Source: Prescottella equi | Lineage (GTDB): Bacteria > Actinomycetota > Actinomycetes > Mycobacteriales > Mycobacteriaceae | Reading direction: 5' to 3' | NCBI RefSeq assembly: GCF_002094305.1 | Contig: NZ_LWTX01000001.1 | Location: forward strand, 682,001-746,000 | Length of the DNA: 64,000 nt | The notes under the pieces: generated by a model | Seen by the model: the letters and a program-made list of their open reading frames with translations, nothing else | Databases searched by the model: none | Told to the model about the DNA's origin: nothing | Shown: positions 1 through 9,153 of the stretch, piece by piece | Position numbering within the stretch: the first letter of the stretch is position 1 | Layout of the letters: each line of letters begins with the position of its first letter | Program-made: the position numbers and the translations under genes

Positions 1-255
1 AAGCCCTTCTACCCGGGGCTGCTCGAGTTCATCACCTCGGGTCCGCTCGTGGCGGCGGTTCTCGAAGGTCCGCGGGCGATCGCGGCGTTCCGTCAGATCG
101 CCGGCGGCACCGACCCCGTCGAGAAGGCTGTTCCCGGCACCATTCGTGCCGATCTCGCGCTGGACGGCGGACAGAATCTGGTCCACGGATCCGACTCCGT
201 GGAATCCGCCGAGCGGGAGATCGCGCTCTGGTTTCCGCAGCTCGCACGGGTCTGA
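1..255 (+). CDS. ndk: Nucleoside diphosphate kinase, C-terminal part (5' end outside window)
   Basis: Only the last 84 codons are present, ending at TGA 253-255. The tail contains the NLVHGSDS signature, whose His is the phosphorylated catalytic residue of the family, and the preceding GTIRADLA segment. The enzyme moves phosphate between nucleoside tri- and diphosphates through a phosphohistidine. A strong hairpin follows 15 bases after the stop, so this is the end of its transcription unit. Its position in front of RNase E matches the mycobacterial order. The identification is secure; the start cannot be seen. Confidence 0.95.
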   Translation, partial: KPFYPGLLEFITSGPLVAAVLEGPRAIAAFRQIAGGTDPVEKAVPGTIRADLALDGGQNLVHGSDSVESAEREIALWFPQLARV

Positions 256-269
256 CACCCTCTACCTCA

Positions 270-310
270 GGACGCTCCCGGGCCTTCGTGCCCGCGGAGC
301 GTCCCTTCGT
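270..310 (+). terminator. Rho-independent-like terminator after ndk
   Basis: A 9-bp stem (270-278 GGACGCTCC with 296-304 GGAGCGTCC) encloses an inner stem (279-283 CGGGC with 290-294 GCCCG) and a TTCG-containing loop. It is followed by CCTTCGTTT, a weak T tail of the kind usual in actinobacteria. Confidence 0.8.
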
Positions 311-711
311 TTCGGCACCTATCGGTGCGCCGCTGGGCGGACAAACCGCTGCCGTGTGGGATACTGGGGGAGGCCGGACCGCAATTTGGTTCCACGCGGA
401 TTCGGCCGGATGACACCCACGGAACGAAGCCCGTCATCGCTGCCACATCAGTACAGGTAATCCCTGTCACGTGAGGCACGCTGGATGAGCAGGCGCTCGG
501 GCCGTGAACGGTCAGGCGCATGCGCCGTGGATCGCCGCCATCCAGCCAGGCACCGCGCGATTCTGCAGTGATAACGGACACTGTGGAGTACGTGGAGCGA
601 GACCAGACAATCTCGTGCCCGAGGTACGAGTACACAACCATCGCCCCCGCGCGGCCGCGTCACATTCGACAGACAGACGGATGGACGCGCCCGGGGGCTC
701 GAGGAGAATAC
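311..711 (+). other. Long leader/intergenic region upstream of rne
   Basis: About 400 bases without a convincing gene. Reading frames here continue into rne (an ATG at 520 is in frame), but there is no Shine-Dalgarno in front of that ATG and the composition does not look coding. A TACTGG box near 361-366 could be a -10 element. I see no clear operator or riboswitch. A long RNase E leader would be consistent with autoregulation, but nothing here proves it. Confidence 0.4.
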
Positions 712-3700
712 GTGGCCGATCAAGCGCCGCCCGAAAACGTGCAGGAACCGATCGTGGAAGCGTCGGTCCAAGCGGGTGCCACCCCGGCACTGCCCGAGAA
801 GATCCGCGCCCACGCGTTGGCCAAGCTTCTCGGTGTGACGAGCAAGCAGGTCCTCGCCGAGGCCGCCGCACTCGGCACCGAGCTGCGCAGCGCGCAGTCG
901 AGTCTGACCCGTGAGATCGCGGAGCGTATCCACGCCACGGTGACGGGGACTGCTGCCGGGGCCGAGCAGGGGACCGAACCGGTCGCCGCCACCGAGCCAG
1001 AAGCCGCCGAGCCGGAAGCCGCCGAGCCAGAAGCCGCCGAGCAGGTGGCCCCCGAGCAGGTAGCCCCCGAGGAGACCCCGCCGGCCGAGAAGCCGGCGCC
1101 CCGTAAGCGGGCCCGCAAGAAGGCTGCCCCCAACGCCGAGAAGCCGGCCGAGTCCGCCCCGTCGCCCACGACGGCGGAGGAGTCGGCAGAGACCTCCAGC
1201 GTGGGCGAAACGCTCTTCACGGACGCCGAGCCCGCCGCCGAGAAGGAAGAGGCCGCCGCCCCGGCGGTAGTGCAGGCACCGTTGTTCCTGCAGCCCGACG
1301 CCGCGGCAGCGGAGCCTGCTCCGCGTCGTCGGCGCAGCCGTCGGGCCGCGGCAGCCCCCGAGGTGACCGAGGAGCCGGAGAAGGTGGCGTCCGCCGCGGG
1401 GCTGGCCGCCGACAAGGCTTCGGCCGAGGCGACCGACACCGAGGCCACCGCAGACTCCTCCGAGTCGTCGGAGTCGTCCGCCTCGTCCGACGCCGGGGAG
1501 TCGACCGATACCGAGAGCGGCGATCAGCAGCGTCGCCGTCGCCGGGGCCGTCGTGGCCGCGGCCGTGGGCGCGGCGAGCAGCACGCCGAGGGCGAGACCG
1601 AGGACACCGACAAGACCGAGGAGACCGCCTCGGAAGCCGCCGAATCGACCGGCAAGAACGCCGACGACACGGCAGCCGAGGCCGGTACCGAGAGTGCCGA
1701 GGCATCCGAGGGCGAGGCGTCGGAGTCCGACGACGAGGGTGACGGCTCGAGCCGTCGTCGGCGCCGTCGTCGTCGCCGTCGCGGCGGTGCCGACGGTGAG
1801 GTCGCCTCCGAGGACGATCCGCCGAACACCGTCGTGCACGAGCGTGAGCCGCGGAACAAGCCGCGGACCAAGGACGAGGTGCAGGGGATCAGCGGATCCA
1901 CCCGACTCGAGGCGAAGCGTCAGCGGCGCCGCGACGGGCGGGACGCCGGACGTCGTCGCCCGCCGATCCTGAGCGAGTCGGAGTTCCTGGCCCGCCGCGA
2001 GGCGGTCGACCGGGTCATGGTCGTCCGCGAGAAGGTCGGTGGTGCCAACCCGGCAGCGTCGACGCAGGTCGCGGTCCTCGAGGACGGCGTGCTCGTGGAG
2101 CACTTCGTCACGGGGTCGTCCTCCACGTCGATGGTCGGAAACGTCTACCTGGGTCGCGTCCAGAACGTGCTGCCCAGCATGGAGGCCGCCTTCATCGACA
2201 TCGGCCGCGGACGCAACGGCGTCCTGTACGCGGGCGAGGTCAACTGGGAGGCCGCCGGTCTCGGTGGGCGCGAGCGCAAGATCGAGCAGGCGCTCAAGCC
2301 CGGCGATCAGGTGCTGGTGCAGGTCAGCAAGGACCCGGTGGGGCACAAGGGCGCCCGCCTGACCACGCAGATCAGCCTGGCCGGACGGTTCCTCGTGTAC
2401 GTGCCCGGCGGAACGTCCACCGGCATCAGCCGAAAGCTGCCCGACACCGAGCGCAAGCGTCTCAAGGAGATTCTCCGCGAGATCGTGCCGGCCGACGCCG
2501 GTGTGATCATCCGGACGGCGTCCGAGGGCGTCAGCGAGGAGGAACTGTCCCGCGACGTCACCCGTCTGCAGACGCAGTGGGCGACGATCGAGGAGCAGGC
2601 CGCGAAGGCGAAGGACGGCAAGTCCGGTTCGCCGCAGGCGCTGTACGAGGAGCCCGACCTCCTCGTCAAGGTTGTGCGTGACCTGTTCAACGAGGACTTC
2701 TCGAAGCTCGTGATCGAGGGCGAGAAGGCCTGGAACACCGTCGAGACCTACATCAAGACGGTGGCGCCGGACCTGCTGCCGCGCGTCGAGCGGCACGATC
2801 CCGCGCCGGGCACCCCGGACGTCTTCGAGACCCACCGCATCGACGAGCAGCTCGCGAAGGCACTCGATCGGAAAGTCTGGCTGCCTTCCGGTGGCACGCT
2901 GGTGATCGACCGCACCGAGGCGATGACCGTGGTCGACGTCAACACCGGCAAGTTCACCGGTGCCGGCGGCAACCTCGAGGAGACCGTCACGCGGAACAAC
3001 CTCGAGGCTGCCGAGGAGATCGTGCGGCAGATGCGCCTGCGCGACATCGGCGGCATGATCGTCATCGACTTCATCGACATGGTGCTCGAGTCGAACCGCG
3101 ATCTGGTGCTGCGCCGACTCACCGAGTCGCTGGGCCGGGACCGCACCCGCCACCAGGTGTCCGAGGTGACGTCGCTGGGCCTGGTCCAGGTCACGCGCAA
3201 GAAGCTCGGCACCGGGCTGGTCGAGGCGTTCTCGACCACGTGCGAGCACTGCCACGGGCGCGGCATCATCGTCCACACCGAGCCGGTGGAGACGAAGTCG
3301 TCCGACGACGGTGGCCGCGGCCAGGGTCAGGGCAAGGAGTCGGGCGGTGGGGGCCGCAAGAAGCGTGGCCGCGATCGCGCGGCGGCGGCGACGCCGGCAC
3401 CGACGCCCGAACCGGAGTCCAACGGTCAGCACGCGCACCCGTCCGCCGAGGAGGCGGCCGCCGACGCGACCGTCAAGCGCGCCCACCCGGTCGCGCTCGC
3501 GATGGCGTCGCACCACCCCGACCACGATCCGTCCGACGGGCCGGCGGCCGAGGAAACAGCGCCGGCGGCCGAGGAAGCAGCGCCGCCGTCCGAGGACGCC
3601 ACGCAGACCTCGCCGGCCGACGTCGCGCAGCCGGACACGGTCGAGATGCCGCGGACGGAGCCGGAGGCAACATCCGAGCCGCAGGCGACGGCGGAACCGA

Positions 3701-4005
3701 CGTCCGAGTCCGCACCCGAACCGGAGGCGGCGCCGCGCCGTCGACGGAGCCGACGGGTCTCCCGCGCGGCGGCCGCACCGGCGGCGGACAGCCCCGAGTC
3801 GGGGACGGTGTTCGTGATGTCCGCCACGGAGCCCGCTCCGACGGCCGAAGCCCCGGCGGCATCCGAGCCGGCGCCCGAGGCAGCGGAGGGCACGTCGTCG
3901 CCCGACGGCGAGGCTCCCGCCGAGCCTGCAGTCGCTCCACGCAAGCCGCGTCGTCGCCGTGCCGCCGCACGTCCCGCCGGTCCTCCGGTGGACGCCGACG
4001 CCTGA
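712..4005 (+). CDS. rne: Ribonuclease E/G
   Basis: Endoribonuclease that initiates mRNA turnover and rRNA processing. I chose GTG 712 because GAGGAG sits just upstream; this gives 1097 residues. The first ~470 residues are low-complexity, Glu/Ala/Pro-rich with Arg-rich patches near residues 273 and 349 (probably RNA-binding). The S1 domain starts near residue 475 (VGNVYLGRVQNVLPSMEAAF). The catalytic Asp residues lie in VVDVNTGKF (about D742) and IVIDFIDM (about D786). The zinc-link motif CEHCHGRG is near residue 844. A disordered Ala/Glu/Arg-rich tail follows. The flanking of the catalytic core by disordered arms on both sides is typical of actinobacterial RNase E, unlike E. coli, which has only a C-terminal arm. 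Short tandem codon repeats (EPEAA three times, EQVAP twice) lie near 990-1075. Confidence 0.96.
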   Translation: MADQAPPENVQEPIVEASVQAGATPALPEKIRAHALAKLLGVTSKQVLAEAAALGTELRSAQSSLTREIAERIHATVTGTAAGAEQGTEPVAATEPEAAEPEAAEPEAAEQVAPEQVAPEETPPAEKPAPRKRARKKAAPNAEKPAESAPSPTTAEESAETSSVGETLFTDAEPAAEKEEAAAPAVVQAPLFLQPDAAAAEPAPRRRRSRRAAAAPEVTEEPEKVASAAGLAADKASAEATDTEATADSSESSESSASSDAGESTDTESGDQQRRRRRGRRGRGRGRGEQHAEGETEDTDKTEETASEAAESTGKNADDTAAEAGTESAEASEGEASESDDEGDGSSRRRRRRRRRRGGADGEVASEDDPPNTVVHEREPRNKPRTKDEVQGISGSTRLEAKRQRRRDGRDAGRRRPPILSESEFLARREAVDRVMVVREKVGGANPAASTQVAVLEDGVLVEHFVTGSSSTSMVGNVYLGRVQNVLPSMEAAFIDIGRGRNGVLYAGEVNWEAAGLGGRERKIEQALKPGDQVLVQVSKDPVGHKGARLTTQISLAGRFLVYVPGGTSTGISRKLPDTERKRLKEILREIVPADAGVIIRTASEGVSEEELSRDVTRLQTQWATIEEQAAKAKDGKSGSPQALYEEPDLLVKVVRDLFNEDFSKLVIEGEKAWNTVETYIKTVAPDLLPRVERHDPAPGTPDVFETHRIDEQLAKALDRKVWLPSGGTLVIDRTEAMTVVDVNTGKFTGAGGNLEETVTRNNLEAAEEIVRQMRLRDIGGMIVIDFIDMVLESNRDLVLRRLTESLGRDRTRHQVSEVTSLGLVQVTRKKLGTGLVEAFSTTCEHCHGRGIIVHTEPVETKSSDDGGRGQGQGKESGGGGRKKRGRDRAAAATPAPTPEPESNGQHAHPSAEEAAADATVKRAHPVALAMASHHPDHDPSDGPAAEETAPAAEEAAPPSEDATQTSPADVAQPDTVEMPRTEPEATSEPQATAEPTSESAPEPEAAPRRRRSRRVSRAAAAPAADSPESGTVFVMSATEPAPTAEAPAASEPAPEAAEGTSSPDGEAPAEPAVAPRKPRRRRAAARPAGPPVDADA

Positions 4006-4013
4006 TTCGTCCC

Positions 4014-4057
4014 GTGGTGCTTCACCGCTCCGTCGACTTCGGGCGGTGAAGCACCAC
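4014..4057 (+). terminator. Hairpin terminator after rne
   Basis: A perfect 15-bp inverted repeat (4014-4028 with 4043-4057, GTGGTGCTTCACCGC and its complement) with a 14-base loop starts 8 bases after the rne stop. There is no T tail, so it could act as a terminator or as a 3' stabilising hairpin. Confidence 0.7.
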
Positions 4058-4080
4058 AGCGGGAACGGTGTTGCGTCAGT

Positions 4081-4110
4081 TTGACCCTGACGGCCACTGT
4101 CCCGTAATCT
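4081..4110 (+). promoter_or_regulatory. Predicted sigma-A promoter for rplU-rpmA
   Basis: TTGACC at 4081-4086 and TAATCT at 4105-4110 are separated by 18 bases. This is a near-consensus vegetative promoter and leaves a leader of about 150 bases before rplU. Confidence 0.65.
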
Positions 4111-4172
4111 TGACCGGTCGCTACCCGGCGATACCGCTCTGCTGCGCCCGCTTCGGGCCTACCACGGGCGCG

Positions 4173-4261
4173 CAAGGGGTAGCTGCCACACCAGACCAGT
4201 CGCGCAGCAACGAAAGCCTCACGGCAGCGGCGCGAGCACGTTCGAAGTAGCAAGGGGTAGC
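4173..4261 (+). repeat. Repeated CAAGGGGTAGC in the rplU leader
   Basis: The 11-mer CAAGGGGTAGC occurs at 4173-4183 and again at 4251-4261, where it supplies the Shine-Dalgarno (AAGGGG) of rplU. The upstream copy also follows a GCCCGCTTCGGGC hairpin (about 4146-4158). The duplicated ribosome-binding sequence in the leader could be part of autogenous control by L21, or chance. Confidence 0.4.
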
Positions 4262-4267
4262 CGTCCG

Positions 4268-4579
4268 ATGGCAACGTACGCGATCGTCAAGACCGGCGGA
4301 AAGCAGTACAAGGTCGCTGTTGGTGACCTCGTCAAGGTCGAGAAGATCGAGGGTGAGCCCGGCACCGCTGTCTCGCTTGCCCCGGTCCTCGTGGTCGATG
4401 GGTCCGAGCTGACCACCGACGCCGACAAGCTGGCGAAGATCTCCGTGACCGGTGAGGTCGTCGAGCACACCAAGGGCCCGAAGATCCGGATCCACAAGTT
4501 CAAGAACAAGACCGGCTACCACAAGCGCCAGGGTCACCGTCAGAAGCTGACGGTCCTCAAGGTCACCGGCATCAAGTAG
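4268..4579 (+). CDS. rplU: 50S ribosomal protein L21
   Basis: 103 residues beginning [16 protein letters not shown], the conserved L21 N-terminus, with the lysine-rich [20 protein letters not shown] stretch near the C-terminus. It binds 23S rRNA in the large subunit. Start ATG 4268 is preceded by AAGGGG. It is the first gene of the L21-L27 operon, 51 bases before rpmA. The identification is certain from length and sequence. Confidence 0.98.
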   Translation: MATYAIVKTGGKQYKVAVGDLVKVEKIEGEPGTAVSLAPVLVVDGSELTTDADKLAKISVTGEVVEHTKGPKIRIHKFKNKTGYHKRQGHRQKLTVLKVTGIK

Positions 4580-4630
4580 CTCGACCTTTTCACCGATTCA
4601 GCTTTCACCGATTCCTGGGAGGGATTCGAC

Positions 4631-4894
4631 ATGGCACATAAGAAGGGTGCATCCAGCTCCCGTAACGGTCGCGATTCAAACGCACAGCGACTCGGCGTGA
4701 AGCGCTTCGGCGGCCAGTCCGTCAGCGCCGGCGAGATCCTCGTGCGTCAGCGCGGCACCCACTTCCACCCCGGCGTGAACGTCGGCCGTGGCGGTGACGA
4801 CACCCTGTTCGCTCTCGCTGCGGGCGCCGTCGAGTTCGGCACCAAGCGTGGGCGCAAGACCGTGAACATCGTTCCGGTCGCGGCAGAGGCCTGA
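4631..4894 (+). CDS. rpmA: 50S ribosomal protein L27
   Basis: 87 residues starting [20 protein letters not shown], the typical L27 N-terminus reaching towards the peptidyl transferase centre. No N-terminal cleavage extension of the Firmicutes kind is present. The Shine-Dalgarno is GGGAGG, 9 bases before ATG 4631. It is co-transcribed with rplU and the unit ends at the strong hairpin at 4969. Confidence 0.98.
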   Translation: MAHKKGASSSRNGRDSNAQRLGVKRFGGQSVSAGEILVRQRGTHFHPGVNVGRGGDDTLFALAAGAVEFGTKRGRKTVNIVPVAAEA

Positions 4895-4968
4895 GCCTGC
4901 TGCCAACTGTGATCCGGACTGCGGTCGTGTCGATGCACTGACGAGTCCGACATCACATCCGATCTCCC

Positions 4969-5018
4969 AATAGGGGCGGGCCAGGGTCTCACAACCCTGC
5001 CCGCCCCTATTGTTGTTT
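4969..5018 (+). terminator. Strong terminator after rplU-rpmA
   Basis: A perfect 12-bp stem (4969-4980 AATAGGGGCGGG with 5000-5011) contains an inner 6-bp stem (CAGGGT 4982-4987 with ACCCTG 4994-4999) and is followed by GTTGTTT. It separates the ribosomal protein operon from obg. Confidence 0.9.
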
Positions 5019-5086
5019 CCAGAACGGTGCGCTCGGCGCGCCGCACTCTCCGCCCGAAGAATTGACTGAGGAAGGATCCGGCAGTC

Positions 5087-6547
5087 ATGTCCCGATTCAT
5101 TGACCGCGTGGTGCTGCACGTCAGCGCCGGAAAAGGCGGCAATGGTTGCGCCTCCGTCCACCGCGAGAAGTTCAAGCCGCTCGGCGGCCCCGACGGTGGC
5201 AACGGTGGTCGCGGCGGAGATGTCGTGCTCGAGGTGGACCGCAACGTCCACACCCTCCTCGACTTCCACTTCCATCCGCGCGCCAAGGCGACCAACGGCA
5301 CCCAGGGCATGGGTGGCAACCGTGAAGGCGCCAACGGCTCGGACCTGATCCTCAAGGTGCCGGACGGCACCGTCGTGGTCGACAAGGACGGCGAGGTCCT
5401 CGCCGACCTGGTCGGTATCGGTACCCGTTTCGTCGCGGCGCGCGGTGGTCGCGGTGGTCTCGGCAACGCGTCGTTGGCGTCCAAGGCGCGCAAGGCTCCC
5501 GGTTTCGCGCTGCTCGGCGAGGACGGCGAGTCGGGCGACCTGATCCTCGAACTCAAGTCGGTCGCCGACGTCGGCCTCGTCGGATTCCCGTCCGCCGGCA
5601 AGTCGTCGCTCGTGTCGGTGCTGTCGGCCGCGAAGCCGAAGATCGGTGACTACCCCTTCACGACTCTGCAGCCCAACCTGGGTGTGGTGTCGAGTGGCGA
5701 CACGACGTTCACCGTCGCCGACGTCCCGGGCCTGATCCCCGGCGCCAGTGAGGGACGCGGTCTGGGTCTGGACTTCCTGCGCCACCTGGAGCGCTGCGCG
5801 GTGCTCGCGCACGTCGTCGACTGTGCGACGCTCGAGCCCGGACGCGACCCGATCTCCGACGTCGACGCCCTCGAGACGGAGCTGGCGGCGTACCAGCCCG
5901 CGCTCAAGGGCGATGCCGGACTGGGCGATCTCGCCGACCGTCCGCGCATCGTGATCCTCAACAAGGCCGACGTTCCCGAGGCGGCCGAGCTCGCCGAGAT
6001 GGTGACGCCGGACTTCGAGGCGCGCGGTTGGCCGGTGTTCACGATCTCGGCCGTCAGCCGGGAGGGTCTGCGGCCCTTGACCTTTGCGCTCGCCAAGATG
6101 GTGGCCGAGTACCGCGAGGCGCATCCGCCGGCGGAGCCGAAGCGTCAGGTGATCCGACCGATCGCGGCCAAGGAGACCGGCTTCGACGTCATCGCCGATC
6201 CGGACACACCGGGTGGATTCATCGTGCGGGGCACTCAGCCCGAGCGCTGGGTGCGCCAGACGGCGTTCGACAACGACGAGGCCGTCGGCTACCTCGCGGA
6301 CCGTCTTGCCCGTCTCGGCGTCGAGGACGCGTTGGTCAAGCACGGCGCCGAACCGGGCGCGTTCGTCACCATCGGTGACGTCGGATTCGAGTGGGAGCCG
6401 CAGACCGCGGCCGGTGTCGACATCGTCCGTACCGGACGCGGCACCGACGCGCGTCTCGACCAGGACGAGCGCATCGGTGCTGCCGAGCGCAAGCACGCCC
6501 GCCGGGTCCGCCGGGGACTCGAGAGCGAGGATCCCGAGAACCGGTGA
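5087..6547 (+). CDS. obg: Obg family GTPase
   Basis: 486 residues. The glycine-rich Obg fold comes first ([23 protein letters not shown]). The G domain follows, with P loop [10 protein letters not shown], switch [24 protein letters not shown] and NKAD. The OCT domain forms the C-terminus. The family acts in 50S subunit assembly and in stress and growth control. ATG 5087 is preceded by AGGAAGGATC. The stop overlaps the proB start (GTGA), so obg and proB are translationally coupled as in mycobacteria. Confidence 0.97.
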   Translation: MSRFIDRVVLHVSAGKGGNGCASVHREKFKPLGGPDGGNGGRGGDVVLEVDRNVHTLLDFHFHPRAKATNGTQGMGGNREGANGSDLILKVPDGTVVVDKDGEVLADLVGIGTRFVAARGGRGGLGNASLASKARKAPGFALLGEDGESGDLILELKSVADVGLVGFPSAGKSSLVSVLSAAKPKIGDYPFTTLQPNLGVVSSGDTTFTVADVPGLIPGASEGRGLGLDFLRHLERCAVLAHVVDCATLEPGRDPISDVDALETELAAYQPALKGDAGLGDLADRPRIVILNKADVPEAAELAEMVTPDFEARGWPVFTISAVSREGLRPLTFALAKMVAEYREAHPPAEPKRQVIRPIAAKETGFDVIADPDTPGGFIVRGTQPERWVRQTAFDNDEAVGYLADRLARLGVEDALVKHGAEPGAFVTIGDVGFEWEPQTAAGVDIVRTGRGTDARLDQDERIGAAERKHARRVRRGLESEDPENR

Positions 6548-7644
6548 GCGAGACCAGAGCGGCCATCGCGTCCGCGCGCAGCATCGTCGTCAAGATCGGA
6601 TCCTCGGCACTCACGAGCCTGATCGGCGGACTCGACGTCGGACGGCTGAACCTGCTCGCGGACGCGCTGGAGGCGCGGATGCGGGCCGGGTCGGACGTCG
6701 TCGTGGTGTCGTCGGGCGCTGTGGGAGCGGGCCTGGCTCCGCTCGGATTGACGCACCGCCCAAGGGATCTCGCGACGAAACAGGCGGCCGCCAGCGTCGG
6801 TCAGCTGGCCTTGGCGCATGCGTGGGGCACGTCGTTCGCACGATACGGGCGCACTGTCGGACAGGTGTTGCTCACTGCCGACGACATCGCCCGCCGTACC
6901 CAGCACCGCAACGCGCAGCGCACCCTCGACCGACTGCGGGCCCTGCACGCGGTCGCGATCGTCAACGAGAACGACACGGTCGCGACGACGGAACTGCGGT
7001 TCGGCGACAACGATCGGCTCGCGGCACTCGTCGCGCACCTGGTCGGGGCGGACGCCCTGGTGTTGCTCTCGGACGTCGACGGCCTCTACGACGGCGACCC
7101 CCGAAAAGGCGGAGCCACACTGATTCCGGAGGTCAACAGCCCCGAGGACCTCGACGGTGTGGTCGCCGGGTCAGGCGGAGCATTGGGTACGGGCGGGATG
7201 GCGTCAAAGCTGTCGGCGGCCCGGCTGGCGGCCGACTCGGGTGTGCCGGTGCTGTTGACCGCGGCATCGGACGCCGCGACGGCACTGACCACCGCCGACG
7301 TCGGCACCGTGTTCGCGGCCCGGCCGCACCGGATGTCGGCCCGCAAGTTCTGGGTCAGGCACGCTGCGGACACGCAGGGCGCGCTGCACCTCGACGCGGG
7401 CGCCGTACGGGCGGTCGTCGAGCGTCGGCGTTCGCTGCTGCCGGCAGGGATCACCGCCGTCGGCGGCCGGTTCTACGGCGGCGACGTGGTGTCCATCGTC
7501 GGACCCGACGACCGTCCCGTCGCGCGCGGCGTGGTGGCGTACGACTCGACGGAGATCGAGGACATGCTGGGCCACTCGACCACGGACCTTCCCGCCGACA
7601 TGCATCGTCCCGTCGTGCACGCCGACGACCTGGTGGCTCTGTAG
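6544..7644 (+). CDS. proB: Glutamate 5-kinase
   Basis: First step of proline synthesis: ATP-dependent phosphorylation of glutamate. Start GTG 6544 overlaps the obg stop and gives 366 residues. The amino acid kinase domain starts [12 protein letters not shown], with VSSGAVGAG and the NENDTVAT and FGDND loops. A PUA domain ([12 protein letters not shown] onwards) forms the C-terminal third, as in long ProB enzymes. ProA, its partner, is not adjacent here but lies about 11 kb away at 18561. Confidence 0.96.
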   Translation: MSETRAAIASARSIVVKIGSSALTSLIGGLDVGRLNLLADALEARMRAGSDVVVVSSGAVGAGLAPLGLTHRPRDLATKQAAASVGQLALAHAWGTSFARYGRTVGQVLLTADDIARRTQHRNAQRTLDRLRALHAVAIVNENDTVATTELRFGDNDRLAALVAHLVGADALVLLSDVDGLYDGDPRKGGATLIPEVNSPEDLDGVVAGSGGALGTGGMASKLSAARLAADSGVPVLLTAASDAATALTTADVGTVFAARPHRMSARKFWVRHAADTQGALHLDAGAVRAVVERRRSLLPAGITAVGGRFYGGDVVSIVGPDDRPVARGVVAYDSTEIEDMLGHSTTDLPADMHRPVVHADDLVAL

Positions 7645-7652
7645 CCGTCCGT

Positions 7653-8531
7653 TCAGCCGGGCAGCGCGGACACGAGCGACTCGAGCACGTCCGAGCAGCC
7701 GTCCTCGATCTTGAGGGTGGCGAACTCGTCGCCCCGCGTGGCGCCGCGATTGACGATGACGATGGGCAGGCCGTCCCGGGCGGCGCGGCGGACGAAGCGC
7801 AGACCCGACATCACGGTCAGCGACGATCCCGCGACCAGCAGGGCGTCGGCGCCGGCAACCATCTCGAAAGCCGCGGTCACGCGCGGTTTCGGCACGCTCT
7901 CGCCGAAGTAGACGATGTCGGGCTTGAGCATGCCGCCGCACTGCTCGCAGTCGACCATCCGGAAGTGGTCGGTGGTTTCGATCACGGCGTCCGCGTCGGG
8001 TGCGATCTCGACACCCGTGGCGGCGGCAACGGTCTCCGCGAAGCCGGGGTTGGCGGCATCGAGGCGGCCGGCGAGCGTCATCCGGGACGTCTGCGCGCCG
8101 CAGTCCAGGCACCGCACCTGTGCGTAGCTGCCGTGCAGGTCGATCACCTGCCGGGTACCGGCCTTGGTGTGCAGCAGATCGACGTTCTGAGTGATGACGC
8201 CGTGCACCACGCCTGCCCGTTCGAGTGCGGCGACGGCGCGATGCCCGGTGTTGGGGCGGGCGGCGTCCATGAAGCGCCAACCGAGGTGGTTGCGCGCCCA
8301 GTAGTGCCGGCGGAACGAGGGATCGCCCACGAACTGCTGATAGGTCATGGGGTTCCGTGGCGGCGAATCGGGCCCGCGATAGTCGGGGATACCGGAGTCG
8401 GTGGAGATACCTGCCCCGGTGAGCACGCACACGCGGCGGCCGTGGAGCAGTTCGAGCATTCGGTCGATCACCCGATCCAGGGTAGGCGTGTCCGATCCGT
8501 TCAATCGGCCGCGGCGTCCGGCGTCGGACAC
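7653..8531 (-). CDS. Sir2-family NAD-dependent protein deacetylase
   Basis: 292 residues from GTG 8531. The sirtuin motifs are clear: VLTGAGISTDSGIPDYRGP (NAD site), TQNVDLLHTKAG, catalytic His in DLHGSYAQV, and two zinc CxxC pairs (CLDCG, CEQCGG). It removes acyl groups from protein lysines using NAD. The substrate is unknown. The gene is convergent with proB (8-base gap, no terminator seen) and divergent from the VOC gene with only 8 bases between the two starts, so the promoter must lie inside the neighbouring coding region or the true start must be further downstream. Confidence 0.92.
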   Translation of the reverse strand: MSDAGRRGRLNGSDTPTLDRVIDRMLELLHGRRVCVLTGAGISTDSGIPDYRGPDSPPRNPMTYQQFVGDPSFRRHYWARNHLGWRFMDAARPNTGHRAVAALERAGVVHGVITQNVDLLHTKAGTRQVIDLHGSYAQVRCLDCGAQTSRMTLAGRLDAANPGFAETVAAATGVEIAPDADAVIETTDHFRMVDCEQCGGMLKPDIVYFGESVPKPRVTAAFEMVAGADALLVAGSSLTVMSGLRFVRRAARDGLPIVIVNRGATRGDEFATLKIEDGCSDVLESLVSALPG

Positions 8532-8539
8532 TGGTCGCC

Positions 8540-9013
8540 ATGACCACAGTGAACCCGATTCCCGACGGATACCGAACCCTCACGCCGTACCTGGCGGTAC
8601 CGGACGGCCACGCCGCGCTGGACTTCTACGTCCGAGGACTCGGCGCGGTGATCGTCGACCGGATGGATGCCCCGGACGGCACCGTGATGCACGCCGAGAT
8701 CCGGATCGGCGACTCGATGCTCCAGCTGTCACAGGAGATGCCCGACTTCGGACTGAAGGCGCCAGAACAGGGCTGGGTGCACTCCTCGCTGGTGGTGTAC
8801 GTCGAGGACACCGACGCGTTCGTCGACTCCGCGGTGCGGGCCGGCGCCACCCTCGTCACGCCCGTGGCCGACGCGTTCTCCGGCGACCGGCACGGTGTGT
8901 TCCTCGACCCGTTCGGGCACCGCTGGGCCGTCTGCACCCGCATCGAGGACGTCCCGCCCGCCGAGGTGGCGCGGCGGGCACGCGAGCTGTTCTTTCCCGA
9001 TCCGGTGTCCTGA
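8540..9013 (+). CDS. VOC (glyoxalase/bleomycin resistance) family protein, PhnB-like
   Basis: 157 residues with the repeated beta-alpha-beta-beta-beta pattern of the VOC superfamily. The motifs LAVPDGHAALDFYVRGLGA near the start and GDRHGVFLDPFGHRWAVCTR near the end resemble PhnB-type proteins. The function cannot be assigned; members include isomerases, dioxygenases and drug-binding proteins. ATG 8540 has a GACACT box 7 bases upstream and no Shine-Dalgarno, so a leaderless transcript is possible. Confidence 0.8.
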   Translation: MTTVNPIPDGYRTLTPYLAVPDGHAALDFYVRGLGAVIVDRMDAPDGTVMHAEIRIGDSMLQLSQEMPDFGLKAPEQGWVHSSLVVYVEDTDAFVDSAVRAGATLVTPVADAFSGDRHGVFLDPFGHRWAVCTRIEDVPPAEVARRARELFFPDPVS

Positions 9014-9153
9014 CGACGCAACCACGCCGCGATTTCGCGGGAAACGCCACCGCGAGCCGTTTCACTCTCTATCGTGACCGAATTGGACATATGTCCACGT
9101 CGGCGCCGTTCGGGCGCCGGCCGCACTCGGTCCGCGCAACGAGAGAGCTCTTC

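Noticed and set aside
448-3525. A 1025-codon open frame on the reverse strand across rne
   Set aside because: It is antisense to a certain gene and arises from the third-position GC bias and the repetitive Ala/Glu codons; its Leu/Arg/Gly-rich translation resembles no protein family.
4676-6496. A 606-codon reverse-strand open frame across rpmA and obg
   Set aside because: Shadow of two secure genes; no motifs or start signals.
9091-9153. Upstream ATG 9091 as the start of the Pip-type gene
   Set aside because: No Shine-Dalgarno or well-placed -10 box; ATG 9154 has GAGAGAG at a proper distance and keeps the transmembrane segment near the N-terminus.
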